From: Rhodospirillaceae bacterium
Lineage (GTDB): Bacteria > Pseudomonadota > Alphaproteobacteria > Thalassobaculales > Thalassobaculaceae
Assembly (NCBI GenBank): GCA_018401495.1
Contig: JAGYJX010000035.1
Span: 186,001-250,000 of the forward strand
Length of the DNA: 64,000 nucleotides
Direction: 5' to 3'
This document shows positions 26,705 through 38,435 of this stretch, one piece after another. The position numbers and the translations under genes are program-made. The notes below the pieces were generated by a model. The model worked only from the letters and a program-made list of their open reading frames with translations. It was not told the origin of the DNA and ran no database searches. The stretch's first letter is position 1, and each line of letters opens with the position of its first letter.

Positions 26705-27761
26705 ATGCATGCGCTGTTGATGGTGCTGGCCCTTGGACTGGTACTCGCCGGATGCGCCGCCCCCCCCGGCAACGAACTCAACCCGAATGGCGGCGGCCCG
26801 GCGGCCGGTCCGGGCAACGGGGTCGTCTTGTTCGGCACAGCGTCGAGCCGGGAGGCGCCGCCCGTCTATTGGACGATCGACATCCACCGGCTGGACCACT
26901 CCGGCCGGCCCGAACCTGCGACCGCTTCAGCCGGAACAGCGAACTCCATCACCTTCAGCCAGTTCGGCGCCATGCACGACCGATCCGCGCCATTCGGGGC
27001 CTACTACCGTGCTGCCGGGCGAGTATGCGGTTGTCCGAATGGCGGCGCAGCAGGAAGGCGGCATGTTCCTGGACTACGACCATCGCGCAGCTGGCGCGCA
27101 GGCGATAGCGATGGGTCCGACAGGCTTGCTGGCCTACGCGATTCTGGGAACCGCGGCAGCCGGCGAACGCGCCGCCGAGGAGGCGCGGTTCGGCCCGCGC
27201 GCGCCGTCGCCGTTGAACTTTCTGAACGCCGACGGGACGCCGCGGGCCGAGGCGCCGCGGTTCTCCGTAAGGGCCGGCGAGATCGTCTATCTGGGCGAGT
27301 TCCTGTTCGGTGCCACGCGCTACTTCGACGAGCGGATCGAGTCGGGAACCGGAGGGAGGAGAGAGATTCGCACGATCGTCAGCCCGTTCGTGGAGAACGC
27401 GACCGACCCGGCGGCAGCACGCGCGGCGCAGACACGTCTCGGATTGGCGGCATGGCAGATGCGGACGGCGCAGCCCTCCGTCCTGGCGCGGGGACCGGTC
27501 TTCCTCGCCCCGTCGATGACACGCGACCGGGTGGACTGGCTGTCTGCCGGGACGGTGGTCGGGGAGGAAACCGCCCGCGCCCGCGGCACCCCTACGCCGA
27601 AGCTCACCGCGCCCGCCGACCGTACCGCCGCCCCGTCCGCGCCAGGGCCCTCCGGCAACGCCGCAGATCTGTCCACCGTCGACCGTCGGGAACTGCAGCG
27701 GCGGTTCCTCGCCGGCGAGATCACGGTCGAGCAATACCGGTCGGCGACGTCGCGTCCCTAA
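26705..27761 (+). CDS. hypothetical lipoprotein, frameshifted
   Basis: Unknown protein of about 351 residues. It begins MHALLMVLALGLVLAGCAAP, a clear lipoprotein signal (lipobox LAGC), with GAAGGGGAACC just before ATG 26705. One extra base near 27005-27012 separates FGAMHDRSAPFGAYY from LPGEYAVVRMAAQQEGG in the next frame. The middle has GEIVYLGEFLFGATRYFDER; the C-terminus is Pro/Ala-rich and ends in a short helical segment (RRELQRRFLAGEITVEQYRS) that looks like a SHOCT-type tail. No enzymatic motif is seen. Confidence 0.65.
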
Positions 27762-27837
27762 GACCTCACTGGGGCGGCGGCAGATCACGGAGCACGCTCC
27801 GCAACTCCGCGATCCCGCCGGAGAAGAGCAAGCCGCC

Positions 27838-29316
27838 TTACGGCGCCCCGATGCCGCCCATCAGGATGTACTTGATCTCGACGAACTCGTCGGCGCCGTA
27901 CTTCGAGCCCTCGCGGCCGAGGCCGGATTCCTTCATGCCGCCGAACGGTGCCACCTCGGTCGAGATCACGCCCTCGTTGACGCCGACCATGCCGTATTCC
28001 AGCGCCTCGGCGACCCGCCAGACCCGGCCGAGGTCGCGGGCGTAGAAGTACGACGCCAGCCCGTACTCGGTGTCGTTGGCGTAACGGATGACCTCGGCCT
28101 CGTCCTTGAAGCGGAACAGCGGCGCCACCGGGCCGAAGGTCTCCTCGCGGAAGATCTTCATGTCCGGGTTGGCGCCGGTCAGCACCGTCGGCTTGTAGAA
28201 GTTGGCGCCCATGTCCTTCATGCGCTGCCCGCCATAGGCGACCTTGGCGCCCTTGGCGATGGCGTCCTGGACATGCTCCTCGACCTTGTCGACGGCCGCG
28301 CCCTCGATCAGCGGGCCGACCACCACGCCCTCCTCGAATCCGCCACCCTGCTTCATCGACGCGACCGCCGCCGACAGCGCCTCGGAGAACCGGTCGTAGA
28401 CGCCGTCCTGCACGAAGATGCGGTTGGCGCACACGCAGGTCTGGCCGGCGTTGCGGAACTTCGACGCGATCGTGCCCTGCACCGCGGCGTCGATGTCGGC
28501 GTCGTCGAAGATGATCATCGGCGCGTTGCCGCCGAGCTCCAGGCTGATCTTCTTCACCGTGCCGGCGGCCTGTGCCATCAGCTGCTTGCCGATCGGGGTC
28601 GAGCCGGTGAAGCCGATCTTGCGGACGATCGGGTTGGTCGCCAGCTCGGTGCCGATGGCGCTGGCGCTCTTGCCGATCACCACGTTGAACACGCCCTTGG
28701 GGAAGCCGGCGCGCTCGGCCAGCTCGGCCAGCGCCAGCGCCGAGTACGGCGTCATCTTCGCCGGCTTGATCACCACCGGGCAGCCGACGGCGAGCGCCGG
28801 CGCGCATTTGCGGGTGATCATGGCGTTCGGGAAGTTCCACGGCGTGATCGAGCCGACGACGCCGACCGGCTGCTTGAGCACCAGGATCCGCTTGCCGGGC
28901 GCGTGGTGCGGGATGATGTCGCCGTAGACCCGCTTGGCCTCCTCGGCGAACCACTCGACGAACGAGGCGCCGTAGGCGATCTCGCCCTTGGCCTCGGCCA
29001 GCGGCTTGCCCTGCTCGGCGGTCATGATGGCGCCGAGGTCATCCTGGTTCGCCATCATCAGGTCGAACCAGCGGCGCAGGATCGCCGAGCGCTCCTTGCC
29101 GGTCTTGGCGCGCCATTCCGGCCAGGCGCGGTTGGCGGCCTCGATGGCGCGGCGGGTCTCGGCGGCCCCCATGTCCGGCACGGTGCCGATGGTCTTGCCG
29201 GTCGCCGGGTCGTCGACCGCCACGGTGCCGCCGCCGTCGGCATCGACCCAGGCGCCGTCGACGTAGCCCTGCTGTCGGAACAGGCTCGGGTCCTTCAGGC
29301 GGCTGACGAGGTCCAT
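27838..29316 (-). CDS. gabD: NAD(P)-dependent succinate-semialdehyde dehydrogenase
   Basis: Aldehyde dehydrogenase oxidising succinate semialdehyde to succinate (GABA and 4-hydroxybutyrate catabolism). ATG 29316 follows GGAGGAAACC; 492 residues. Cofactor loop GFTGSTPIGK, general base in LELGGNAPMI, catalytic Cys in NAGQTCVCANR, and the C-terminal GMKESGLGREGSKYG typical of GabD. The substrate name rests on overall resemblance to GabD; other semialdehydes are possible. Confidence 0.88.
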   Translation of the reverse strand: MDLVSRLKDPSLFRQQGYVDGAWVDADGGGTVAVDDPATGKTIGTVPDMGAAETRRAIEAANRAWPEWRAKTGKERSAILRRWFDLMMANQDDLGAIMTAEQGKPLAEAKGEIAYGASFVEWFAEEAKRVYGDIIPHHAPGKRILVLKQPVGVVGSITPWNFPNAMITRKCAPALAVGCPVVIKPAKMTPYSALALAELAERAGFPKGVFNVVIGKSASAIGTELATNPIVRKIGFTGSTPIGKQLMAQAAGTVKKISLELGGNAPMIIFDDADIDAAVQGTIASKFRNAGQTCVCANRIFVQDGVYDRFSEALSAAVASMKQGGGFEEGVVVGPLIEGAAVDKVEEHVQDAIAKGAKVAYGGQRMKDMGANFYKPTVLTGANPDMKIFREETFGPVAPLFRFKDEAEVIRYANDTEYGLASYFYARDLGRVWRVAEALEYGMVGVNEGVISTEVAPFGGMKESGLGREGSKYGADEFVEIKYILMGGIGAP

Positions 29317-29467
29317 GGTTTCCTCCGGATCGTTGGCTGTGTCGGTTGGCGGTACTATAGGAGCCGTCCCGCCGATGGAAAGAGCGCGCGGCCCATCCGG
29401 GCCGTCGGTGCAACCGACAACCCCGGCAGGGCGGACGATGTTCCCGGCGGGCGCGCGGCGCCGCCGT

Positions 29468-29785
29468 TCAGTAACTCTCGACGCCCGGAACTCGGCATTC
29501 ACCGGTGGTGTAGAGCGACCGAATCGCCGCCGTCGACGTCAGGTCCACGACCAGGTTGCCGCGGCAATCGGTGAACGCGACCCAGCCCGTGTAGCTCGGG
29601 ACCGGACCGTTCTGGGGATGGTTGTCGGCGGCCAGGAACACCGATTTGATCCGCGACCGGTCGATCCCGAGACGGTCGATCGTCGCCGACACCGCGGCTT
29701 CGGATTCGTCGAGGCGCGACGCGGCGGCCGGCTGCGACAGGGTCAGGGCGACGGCGCCCAACAGGGCTGCAAAGACGATCCGCAC
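29468..29785 (-). CDS. small secreted hypothetical protein
   Basis: 105-residue protein starting at GTG 29785, preceded by GGAGGAAGCC. A Sec signal peptide (IVFAALLGAVALTLSQPAAASRL) is followed by a mature domain of about 80 residues with two cysteines (FTDCRGNLVVDL; TTGECRVPG). The pair could form a disulfide. I do not recognise the family. It lies between the hydrolase and the dehydrogenase with gaps of over 100 bases on both sides, so it is likely transcribed alone. Confidence 0.65.
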   Translation of the reverse strand: MRIVFAALLGAVALTLSQPAAASRLDESEAAVSATIDRLGIDRSRIKSVFLAADNHPQNGPVPSYTGWVAFTDCRGNLVVDLTSTAAIRSLYTTGECRVPGVESY

Positions 29786-29897
29786 GGCTTCCTCCTTGGC
29801 ACGCCGGCACGGCGCCGGCACCACCGCAGATGGGACGCCGGCCGCGCCGCGTCCATCGGCCTCGACGGACTGTGAACGGCCATCACACCGGTTCCCG

Positions 29898-30722
29898 TCA
29901 GCCACGGACCAGGCGGGCCACCGCCGCCAGCACCGGCCGGGCGAACAGGATCCGCAGGTGGCCGAGGCGCTCGGTGCGCAGCAGCTCGGCGTCGGGGCGG
30001 GCGGCCGCCAGCCGTCCGGCGTCGGCGAACGGGACCTCCGGGTCGTCGGCGTCGTGGCAGATCAGCAGCCGCGGCGGCAGCCGGTCGGCCACCCGCGCCA
30101 GGTCGAAATCGGCGGGGTCGTAGCCGTACCCGTCCCTCAGGACCCGGTGCAGGCCGGCCACCCGGTCGAACGGCAGCCCCTCGGCCGCCAGAAACCGCCG
30201 GGTCATGCTGTCGATGATGGTGGGGGCCGCGATCAGGGCGAGCGCGCCGGCCAGCAGCGGCGGCCCCGGCTGCGGCAGCGCGGCGAAGGCGAGGCCGGCG
30301 GCCATGCCGCCGAAGGAGTGCCCGACCACGGCATCGACCGGGCCGTGGGCGGCGACCACCGCGCGCAGGGAGCGGATCACCTGCGGCATGGTGGTGACGG
30401 TGCCCGGGCTGTCGCCGTGGGCGGGCGCGTCGAAGGCCAGGCAGTCCCGCCCGGCCCTGGTCAGCGTCCGCACGATCGCCGCGAGATGGGTGGCGCGCGA
30501 CGACCAGCCGTGCACCAGCAGGACCGGCGGCCGCCGGAACCGCCCTCGCCGGCCGGCTGCCGGCGGCGCGCCAGAGATAGCTCGCCACCTCGACGCCGGG
30601 CTCGACGGCCACCCGGCCGCGCTCCGCCGTCGCCGCCAGCGCGCGGTCGCCGTCGGTGGCCTCGGGCGGCGCCGGGGTGCGGTACCGCTCGAACAGGGCC
30701 GCCGCGTCGTCGCGGCCCTCGC

Positions 30723-30726
<4 letters not shown>
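29898..30726 (-). CDS. alpha/beta hydrolase, frameshifted
   Basis: Serine hydrolase of the alpha/beta fold, about 275 residues. GTG 30726 overlaps the glmS stop as GTGA. The first frame runs VSEGRDDAAALFERYRTP...VASYLWRAAGS, then one extra base near 30541 moves the frame. It resumes FRRPPVLLVHGWSSRATHL with the oxyanion loop, nucleophile elbow VVGHSFGGMAAG, acid in CHDADDPEVPF and catalytic His in RLGHLRIL. Downstream of glmS in an apparent operon; substrate unknown. Confidence 0.82.
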
Positions 30727-32543
<1,817 letters not shown>

Positions 32544-32546
32544 GCT

Positions 32547-33917
32547 TCAGCGTTTCCCTGTTGCTGGCCCGGCGGGCTTGATCCGGCGCGAGCGGAACCG
32601 CGCCGCGCCGCCCGCGATGGTGCGTTCCTCGCCGCGGACCACCGTCATCGCGTCGGCCGCCACGTCGCGGGTCACCGTCGAGCCGGCGCCGACGATGGCG
32701 CCGTCGCCGACCCGGACCGGCGCCACCAGCGCGGTGTTGGAGCCGATGAAGGCGCCGGCGCCGATGTCGGTGCGGTGCTTGGCGAAGCCGTCGTAGTTGC
32801 AGGTGATGGTGCCGGCCCCGATGTTGGCGCCGGCCCCGACCCGGGCGTCGCCCACGTAGCTGAGGTGGTTGGCCTTGGCGCCGGCCTCGACGGTGGCGTT
32901 CTTGATCTCGACGAAATTGCCGATGTGGGCGCCCTCGCCGATGTCGGCGCCCGGGCGCAGCCGGGCGTACGGACCGACGATCGCGCCGGCCGCGACCCGC
33001 GCCCCCTCGAGGTGGCTGAAGCTGCGGATCTCGGCGCCGTCGGCGACCGTGACGCCGAGGCCGAACACCACGTGCGGGTGCACCGTCACGTCGCGGCCGA
33101 GCCGGGTGTCGTGGCTGAGGAACACCGTCTCGGGTGCCACCAGGGTGGTCCCCTCGGCCATCGCGACGGCGCGCAGCCTGATCTGCATGGCGGCCTCCGC
33201 CGCCGCCAGGCCGGCGCGGGAATCGACCCCCATCGGCTCGATCGGGTCGCAGGTGACGACCGCGCAGCGCCGGTCGAGGCTGCGGGCGATGCCGACCAGG
33301 TCGGTCAGGTAGTACTCGCCCTTGGCGTTGGCGTTGCCGAGGGCGTCGAGCATGGGGAACAGCAGGGCGGCGTCGATCGCCATGACGCCGCCGTTGCACA
33401 GCCCGATCTCGCGCTCGACCGGGCCGGCGTCGCGGGCCTCGACGATCCGGTCGAGGCCGTGGTCGGCGCCCAGCACCAGCCGTCCGTAGAGCGCCGGATC
33501 GTCGGGCTCGAAACCCAGCACCACCACCGCCGGGCGGTCCTGGGCGGCGCGCGCCTCGACCATCCGGGCGAGCGTGGCCGGCGTGATCATCGGGGTGTCG
33601 CCGTACAGCACCAGCACCGTGCCGCCCGCGGCCGCGATGGCCGCCAGCGCGTCGCGCGCCGGCTTCACGGCGTCGCCGGTGCCGAGCGCCTGCTCCTGGA
33701 TCGCGGTCGCGGCGCGGCCGGCAACCGCGTCCCGCACCGCCTGCTGGCCGGGGGCCGTCACCACCACCACCGGGTCGGCGCCGACCGCGACGGCGGCGTC
33801 CAGAGCCCAGTCGATCATCGGCTTGCCGGCGACCGGGTGCAGCACCTTCGGCCGCTCCGACTTCATGCGCGTCCCCATGCCCGCGGCCAGCACGACGGCG
33901 GCGAGGCGATCGGTCAT
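32547..33917 (-). CDS. glmU: bifunctional GlmU: GlcNAc-1-phosphate uridylyltransferase / glucosamine-1-phosphate acetyltransferase
   Basis: Last two steps of UDP-GlcNAc synthesis for peptidoglycan and lipopolysaccharide. 456 residues. N-terminal nucleotidyltransferase: LAAGMGTRMKSERPKVLHP, EQALGTGDAV, VLYGDTPMI. C-terminal left-handed beta helix of hexapeptide repeats with FVEIKNATVEAGAKANHLSYVGDA and GAGTITCNYDGFAKHRT, the acetyl-CoA and sugar site. First gene of glmU-glmS-hydrolase; divergent from the phosphoglycolate phosphatase gene across 162 bases. Confidence 0.96.
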   Translation of the reverse strand: MTDRLAAVVLAAGMGTRMKSERPKVLHPVAGKPMIDWALDAAVAVGADPVVVVTAPGQQAVRDAVAGRAATAIQEQALGTGDAVKPARDALAAIAAAGGTVLVLYGDTPMITPATLARMVEARAAQDRPAVVVLGFEPDDPALYGRLVLGADHGLDRIVEARDAGPVEREIGLCNGGVMAIDAALLFPMLDALGNANAKGEYYLTDLVGIARSLDRRCAVVTCDPIEPMGVDSRAGLAAAEAAMQIRLRAVAMAEGTTLVAPETVFLSHDTRLGRDVTVHPHVVFGLGVTVADGAEIRSFSHLEGARVAAGAIVGPYARLRPGADIGEGAHIGNFVEIKNATVEAGAKANHLSYVGDARVGAGANIGAGTITCNYDGFAKHRTDIGAGAFIGSNTALVAPVRVGDGAIVGAGSTVTRDVAADAMTVVRGEERTIAGGAARFRSRRIKPAGPATGKR

Positions 33918-34079
33918 CGCGGAACTCTCCTGTGGGTTTCAACGGTCGCAGGACGATGCCATGCCATTGAGACGGAACGAAGTCACGAATTACGACGGTC
34001 GGTGACGGCGCGCGGCTTGCCGGGCGGGCGCCGGGTCGGCGACACTCGCCGGCCCACCGCGTCGCCCGGAGCCCGATCC

Positions 34080-34829
34080 ATGCCCTCGCCCGCCCGATTC
34101 GCCGGTCGCCCGGTGGACGCCGTCGTCTTCGACCTCGACGGCACCCTGATCGACAGCGCCGCCGATCTCGGGCGGGCGGTCAACCGCCTGCTGGCCGAGG
34201 AAGGCCGCCGCGCCCTGGCGATGACCGAAGTCCGGCGGTTCATCGGCGACGGCGCCCGCGTGCTGGTGCGCCGGGCGATCGAGGCGACCGGCGCCGCCGC
34301 CCCGGACGACGCGCTCGGCCCGCTGACCGCCCGCTTCATCGCCCACTACGAAGCCGACGCCACCGCCGAAACCACGGTGTACCCGGGCGTGGTCGAGACC
34401 CTGCGCCGCCTGCGCGCCGCCGGGCTGCGGATCGGCGTCTGCACCAACAAGCCGCAGACCGCCACCGACGCGGTCCTGCATGCCCTCGGCCTCGCCGAGT
34501 ACATCGACACGGCCGCCGGCGGCGACCGCTTCCCGGTGCGCAAGCCGGACGCCGGCCACCTGCTCGGCACCCTCGATCTGCTGGGCGCAGATCCGGCGCG
34601 GTCGGTGATGGTCGGCGACAACGAGCACGACTGCGCCGTGGCCCGCGCCGCCGGCACCGGCTCGGTGCTGGTCAGCTACGGCTACGCCCGCACGCCGCTC
34701 CACGAGATCGACACCGACGCCCGCATCGTTCGCCTCGACGCCCTGCTCGGCCTGCTCGGCCTGGACGGCGACCTGGATGGAAAATCGAGCGCCGGATCGA
34801 GCGTTGACAAGGCCGCCACCCGACCGTAG
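34080..34829 (+). CDS. gph: phosphoglycolate phosphatase
   Basis: HAD-superfamily phosphatase removing phosphate from 2-phosphoglycolate. 249 residues from ATG 34080. Motif I VVFDLDGTLIDSAADL (nucleophile Asp), motif II GVCTNKP, lysine of motif III in FPVRKPDAG, motif IV MVGDNEHDCAVARAAG; four-helix cap between I and II. The downstream tRNA gene begins 18 bases after the stop. Glycolate salvage fits with the serine-glyoxylate aminotransferase elsewhere in the window. Confidence 0.9.
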   Translation: MPSPARFAGRPVDAVVFDLDGTLIDSAADLGRAVNRLLAEEGRRALAMTEVRRFIGDGARVLVRRAIEATGAAAPDDALGPLTARFIAHYEADATAETTVYPGVVETLRRLRAAGLRIGVCTNKPQTATDAVLHALGLAEYIDTAAGGDRFPVRKPDAGHLLGTLDLLGADPARSVMVGDNEHDCAVARAAGTGSVLVSYGYARTPLHEIDTDARIVRLDALLGLLGLDGDLDGKSSAGSSVDKAATRP

Positions 34830-34847
34830 AAACCGGTCTCCCTGGGC

Positions 34848-34922
34848 GGGCGCGTAGCTCAGCGGGAGAGCACTACGTTCACACCGTAGGGGTCGCTGGT
34901 TCAATCCCAGCCGCGCCCACCA
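34848..34922 (+). tRNA. tRNA-Val (anticodon CAC)
   Basis: Complete cloverleaf: acceptor GGGCGCG (34848-34854) pairs with CGCGCCC (34912-34918), discriminator A, CCA encoded. D arm GCTCAGCGGGAGAGC, anticodon stem CTACG/CGTAG with loop TTCACAC giving anticodon CAC (valine, GUG codons), and T loop GGTTCAATCCC. It follows gph by 18 bases. Confidence 0.95.
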
Positions 34923-35145
34923 TCCAAAGCCCTGATATCCCTAACACCTCCGAACCGGCCAAGCGGCCGGCGGCGGGGTGCGGGCGAAATCGGAAGCGTG
35001 CCTGAAGCACGGCGCAGGAAGTCGCGGCCGGCGGAGAGACCATCGAGATGCTGCCGGCGTGACCGGCCCAGGCAGCGATCAGCAGGCTGCCGCCGCCACG
35101 TGGGGCGTGATGCAGGGCGGCGGCGTTTCGCGCGTACCAAGGGCG

Positions 35146-35442
35146 TTACTCCGCCGCCTTCGCGGTTAGCTCGATCCCCAGCGCCTTCATAACGGCCAGC
35201 GTAGTCTTCAGGGTGGGGTTGCCCTTCTCGCTGAAGGACCGATAGAGCTGCTCGCGAGACAATCCGGTGTCCTTGGCGATCTGCGACATGCCCTTGGCTC
35301 GAGCGACCACGCCGAGGGCGTGCGCGACGTAGCCGGCGTCACCGGACTCGAGTGCGTCCGCCATGAACGCGGCCACGCCTTCCGCCGAGCCCAAGTCCTC
35401 GGCCGGATCATAGATCTTCAACTCCGCGATGCTCTTGGCCAT
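35146..35442 (-). CDS. HigA-like antitoxin (addiction module antidote, COG3636 type)
   Basis: 98-residue helix-turn-helix antitoxin, starting at ATG 35442, two bases past the toxin stop (an upstream TTG 35448 would overlap it). HTH: KGMSQIAKDTGLSREQLYRSFSEKG; N-terminal KIYDPAEDLGSAEGVAAFMADALESGD is typical of this class. It binds and neutralises the toxin encoded just upstream and represses the shared promoter. Toxin-first gene order is normal for this family. Confidence 0.88.
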   Translation of the reverse strand: MAKSIAELKIYDPAEDLGSAEGVAAFMADALESGDAGYVAHALGVVARAKGMSQIAKDTGLSREQLYRSFSEKGNPTLKTTLAVMKALGIELTAKAAE

Positions 35443-35444
35443 GC

Positions 35445-35741
35445 TCAATCACTCCACTCCTCCGCCAGGCGCTTGGCCAACTGGATGTCCCGCGCCTGCG
35501 TGCCCTTGTTGCCTCCGCAGAGCAGAATCACAATCGTCTCCCCGTGGCGTCGGAAGTAGATCCGGTGCCCAGGACCATAGTGGACGCGCAACTCGCTCAC
35601 GCCGTCACCGACCGCCTTGACGTCCCCGGCATGTCCGAAGGCCAAGCGCGTGAGACGCGAGGCGATCAAGCCGAGGGCCTTCCGATCCCTAAGGCGCCGT
35701 CGCCACATCTCGAACTGCGGCGTCTGACGGATCTCATACAT
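35445..35741 (-). CDS. RelE/ParE-superfamily toxin (addiction module killer, COG3657 type)
   Basis: 98-residue toxin: MYEIRQTPQFEMWRRRLRDRKA at the start, and the core LRVHYGPGHRIYFRRHGETIVILLCGGNKGTQ, followed by a helical LAKRLAEEW tail. In related toxins this fold cuts mRNA on the ribosome. It is the first gene of the two-gene operon, which lies just past a tRNA gene, a common place for acquired modules. Confidence 0.88.
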   Translation of the reverse strand: MYEIRQTPQFEMWRRRLRDRKALGLIASRLTRLAFGHAGDVKAVGDGVSELRVHYGPGHRIYFRRHGETIVILLCGGNKGTQARDIQLAKRLAEEWSD

Positions 35742-35969
35742 ATGCGGTTTGTAGTTTTAAAACAACAGAGCGGTCAAGCCGCTTCAGGCGGACGGCCGCC
35801 CGGTGCCGTCCTTTGGCCGGCAACCACCAGTAGCCGGCTACGGCGCGCAGCGGGTGCGGAATCTGCGCCATGACGCGGTTCGGCGGAGGGAGCGCCTTTC
35901 GCACCTCCCGTGGAACCAAACACGCAGACGGCGGCTTGTTGGGCGTTCCTGGAACGAAGGCCCCCTCCC
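35742..35969. other. gap between the TA operon and glgX with a small AT-rich palindrome
   Basis: The divergent promoters of the toxin operon and glgX must lie here. The AT-rich part 35750-35765 contains the 10-base palindrome GTTTTAAAAC (35754-35763), 13 bases before the toxin start on its strand, a plausible antitoxin operator. Short open frames across the rest do not resemble known proteins. Confidence 0.4.
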
Positions 35970-38210
35970 ATGCAACACGCCGCTCCAAAACCGACCCAGC
36001 ACGCGAGCGGCTCAGGGCGCTTCAGCCTGCGCGAGGGCCGGCCGTTTCCCCTCGGCGCCACCTGGGACGGGCTGGGTGTCAACTTCTCCCTGTTCTCCGC
36101 CCACGCCACCAAGGTCGAACTCTGTCTGTTCGACAACGGCGGCGAGCGCGAGATCGAGCGCATCGAGCTGCCCGAGTACACCGACGAGGTCTGGCACGGC
36201 TACCTGCCCGAGGCGCGCCCGGGGACCGTCTACTGCTACCGCGTGCACGGACCCTACGAGCCGGAGGCCGGGCACCGGTTCAATCCCAACAAGCTCCTGA
36301 TCGACCCCTACGCCAAGCAGCTCGTCGGCGCGCTCACCTGGGGGCCCGAACTGTTCGGCTACACCCTGGACCACAAGGACAAGGACCTCTCCTTCGACGA
36401 CCGCGACAGCGCGCACCTCGTGCCGAAATGCAAGGTGATCGATCCCGCCTTTACCTGGGGCGCGGAGAGGAAGCCGCTGGTTCCCTGGGACAGGACCATC
36501 ACGTACGAGATGCACGTCAAGGGTTTCACGAAGCTCAGCCGGCACACCCCCGAGGCGGAGCGCGGCACCTTCGCCGGGCTCGCCTACGCTCGCGTGGCGG
36601 AGTACCTGCGCACCCTCGGCGTGACCTCGGCGGAACTCCTGCCGATCCACGCCTTCGTCGACGACAGCTACCTGATCGAGAAGGATCTCAAGAACTACTG
36701 GGGCTACAACACGATCGGCTTCTTTGCGCCGGAGCCGCGCTACTTGAACGCGCCCTTCGTGAATGAGTTCAGGGAGATGGTGAACCAGTTCCACGCCGCC
36801 GGGATCGAGGTGATCCTCGACGTGGTCTACAACCACACGGCCGAAGGCAACGAGCTGGGCCCCACGATCTCGTTCAAGGGCATCGACAACGCCAGCTACT
36901 ACCGGCTCATGCCGGACCAGCCGCGCTACTACATCAACGACACCGGCACCGGGAACACCGTGAACCTCTCGCACCCGCGTGTGCTGCAGATGGTAGCGGA
37001 CAGCCTGCGCTACTGGGCGACCGAGATGCGGGTCGACGGGTTCCGGTTCGACCTCGCCACCATCCTGGCGCGCGAACCCTACGGGTTCGACGAGGGCGGT
37101 GGTTTCCTCGACAGCTGCCGGCAGGACCCGGTGCTCTCGAGCGTCAAGCTGATCGCCGAGCCGTGGGATATCGGACCCGGCGGCTATCAGGTGGGGCAGT
37201 TCCCGCCCGGCTGGGCCGAGTGGAACGACAAGTACCGCGACTCGGTCCGCGCCTTCTGGAAAGGCGACGAAGGGACACTGGGCGAGTTCGCCGCCCGTGT
37301 CTCGGGCTCCGGCGACCTCTTCAACAACCGCGGGCGCAAGCCGTGGGCCAGCGTGAATTTCATCACCGCGCATGACGGCTTCAACCTGAACGACCTGGTT
37401 TCCCACGACGACAAGCACAACGAGGCGAACGGGGAAGACAATCGCGACGGTCACTCGAACAACCATTCCTGGAACCATGGCGTCGAGGGGCCGACCGACG
37501 ATCCGGATATCAAGGCTCTCCGCGAGCGGCAGAAACGCAACCTGATGGCGACGCTCCTGCTCAGCCAGGGCACGCCGATGATCCTGGCGGGCGACGAGTT
37601 CGGCCACACGCAACGGGGCATGAACAACGCCTACGCGCAGGACAACGAGATCACCTGGCTCGACTGGGACGCGATCGGCGAGGACGGGCGGACGCTGCTT
37701 CGGTTCACCCGCAAACTGATCGCCATTCGCAAGACCTATCCGATCCTCCACCGCGGACGGTTCCTGGTCGGGCAGCACAACGAGGAACTCGGCGTCAAGG
37801 ACGTGACGTGGCTCCTGCCGGACGGGACGGAGATGGCCGGCGAGCACTGGGACGACGCCCACGCCAGGTGCTTCGGAATGCTGCTCGACGGGCGGGCGCA
37901 GCCGACAGGGATCAAGCGGCGCGGGCAGGACGCGACGCTTCTGATCGTCTTCAACGCGCATCACGATGTGGTCGAGTTCAGTCTGCCGGAGGCACCGGGA
38001 GGCTCACGCTGGGTCGGCCTCGTCGACACCAACGATCCGGACTGCGCCGTTCCGCCGTGCTTCGACTTCGGCCATGTCCTCGAGGTCACAGGACGGTCGC
38101 TGCTGCTCTTCGGCCTCGCCGCCGGGGACAGCGAACCACGGAGCCCGCGCGACGGCGCTTCCGCCATCCTGTCGATCGCCGACACTTCCGTCGGCGACAA
38201 GCTCCTGTAG
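35970..38210 (+). CDS. glgX: glycogen debranching enzyme GlgX
   Basis: Isoamylase-type glycosidase (GH13) cleaving alpha-1,6 branches of limit dextrins during glycogen breakdown. 746 residues from ATG 35970 (GTG 35910 adds 20 residues). N-terminal CBM48: FPLGATWDGLGVNFSLFSAHATKVELCLFD. Barrel motifs: VILDVVYNHTAEG, VDGFRFDLAT (nucleophile Asp), LIAEPWDIGPGGYQ (acid Glu), FITAHDGF. No other glycogen gene is in the window. GC content looks somewhat lower than neighbours, and the gene sits between a tRNA/TA pair and unrelated genes. Confidence 0.94.
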   Translation: MQHAAPKPTQHASGSGRFSLREGRPFPLGATWDGLGVNFSLFSAHATKVELCLFDNGGEREIERIELPEYTDEVWHGYLPEARPGTVYCYRVHGPYEPEAGHRFNPNKLLIDPYAKQLVGALTWGPELFGYTLDHKDKDLSFDDRDSAHLVPKCKVIDPAFTWGAERKPLVPWDRTITYEMHVKGFTKLSRHTPEAERGTFAGLAYARVAEYLRTLGVTSAELLPIHAFVDDSYLIEKDLKNYWGYNTIGFFAPEPRYLNAPFVNEFREMVNQFHAAGIEVILDVVYNHTAEGNELGPTISFKGIDNASYYRLMPDQPRYYINDTGTGNTVNLSHPRVLQMVADSLRYWATEMRVDGFRFDLATILAREPYGFDEGGGFLDSCRQDPVLSSVKLIAEPWDIGPGGYQVGQFPPGWAEWNDKYRDSVRAFWKGDEGTLGEFAARVSGSGDLFNNRGRKPWASVNFITAHDGFNLNDLVSHDDKHNEANGEDNRDGHSNNHSWNHGVEGPTDDPDIKALRERQKRNLMATLLLSQGTPMILAGDEFGHTQRGMNNAYAQDNEITWLDWDAIGEDGRTLLRFTRKLIAIRKTYPILHRGRFLVGQHNEELGVKDVTWLLPDGTEMAGEHWDDAHARCFGMLLDGRAQPTGIKRRGQDATLLIVFNAHHDVVEFSLPEAPGGSRWVGLVDTNDPDCAVPPCFDFGHVLEVTGRSLLLFGLAAGDSEPRSPRDGASAILSIADTSVGDKLL

Positions 38211-38435
38211 CCGCGCCGAACTGCGGCGGCGTCGCTTGCAGGCCGGCTGGCGTCGCGACGGCCGCCTTGATCGACTCCGGGTAGGGTCGGACAGGCTTGC
38301 GGTCACAACCTGTCGAACGAACCGACGCACCTTCCGACAACGACGATACGGTTGTCCTCCCCTACACCGCGGCACGCGAGAACAACCTGGACGCGGCCGG
38401 GCCGTCGAACCACACTCCCCCTCCTCCCGGGGGCG

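Noticed and set aside
35734..35988. 84-codon minus-strand frame upstream of the toxin gene
   Set aside because: No recognisable motif or ribosome-binding site, and it overlaps the likely TA promoter and the glgX start.
34898..36288. Possible att sites: GGTTCAATCCCA occurs in the tRNA-Val T arm (34898-34909) and again at 36277-36288
   Set aside because: The second copy encodes RFNPNK within a conserved part of glgX, and the match does not extend, so chance is more likely than an integration repeat.
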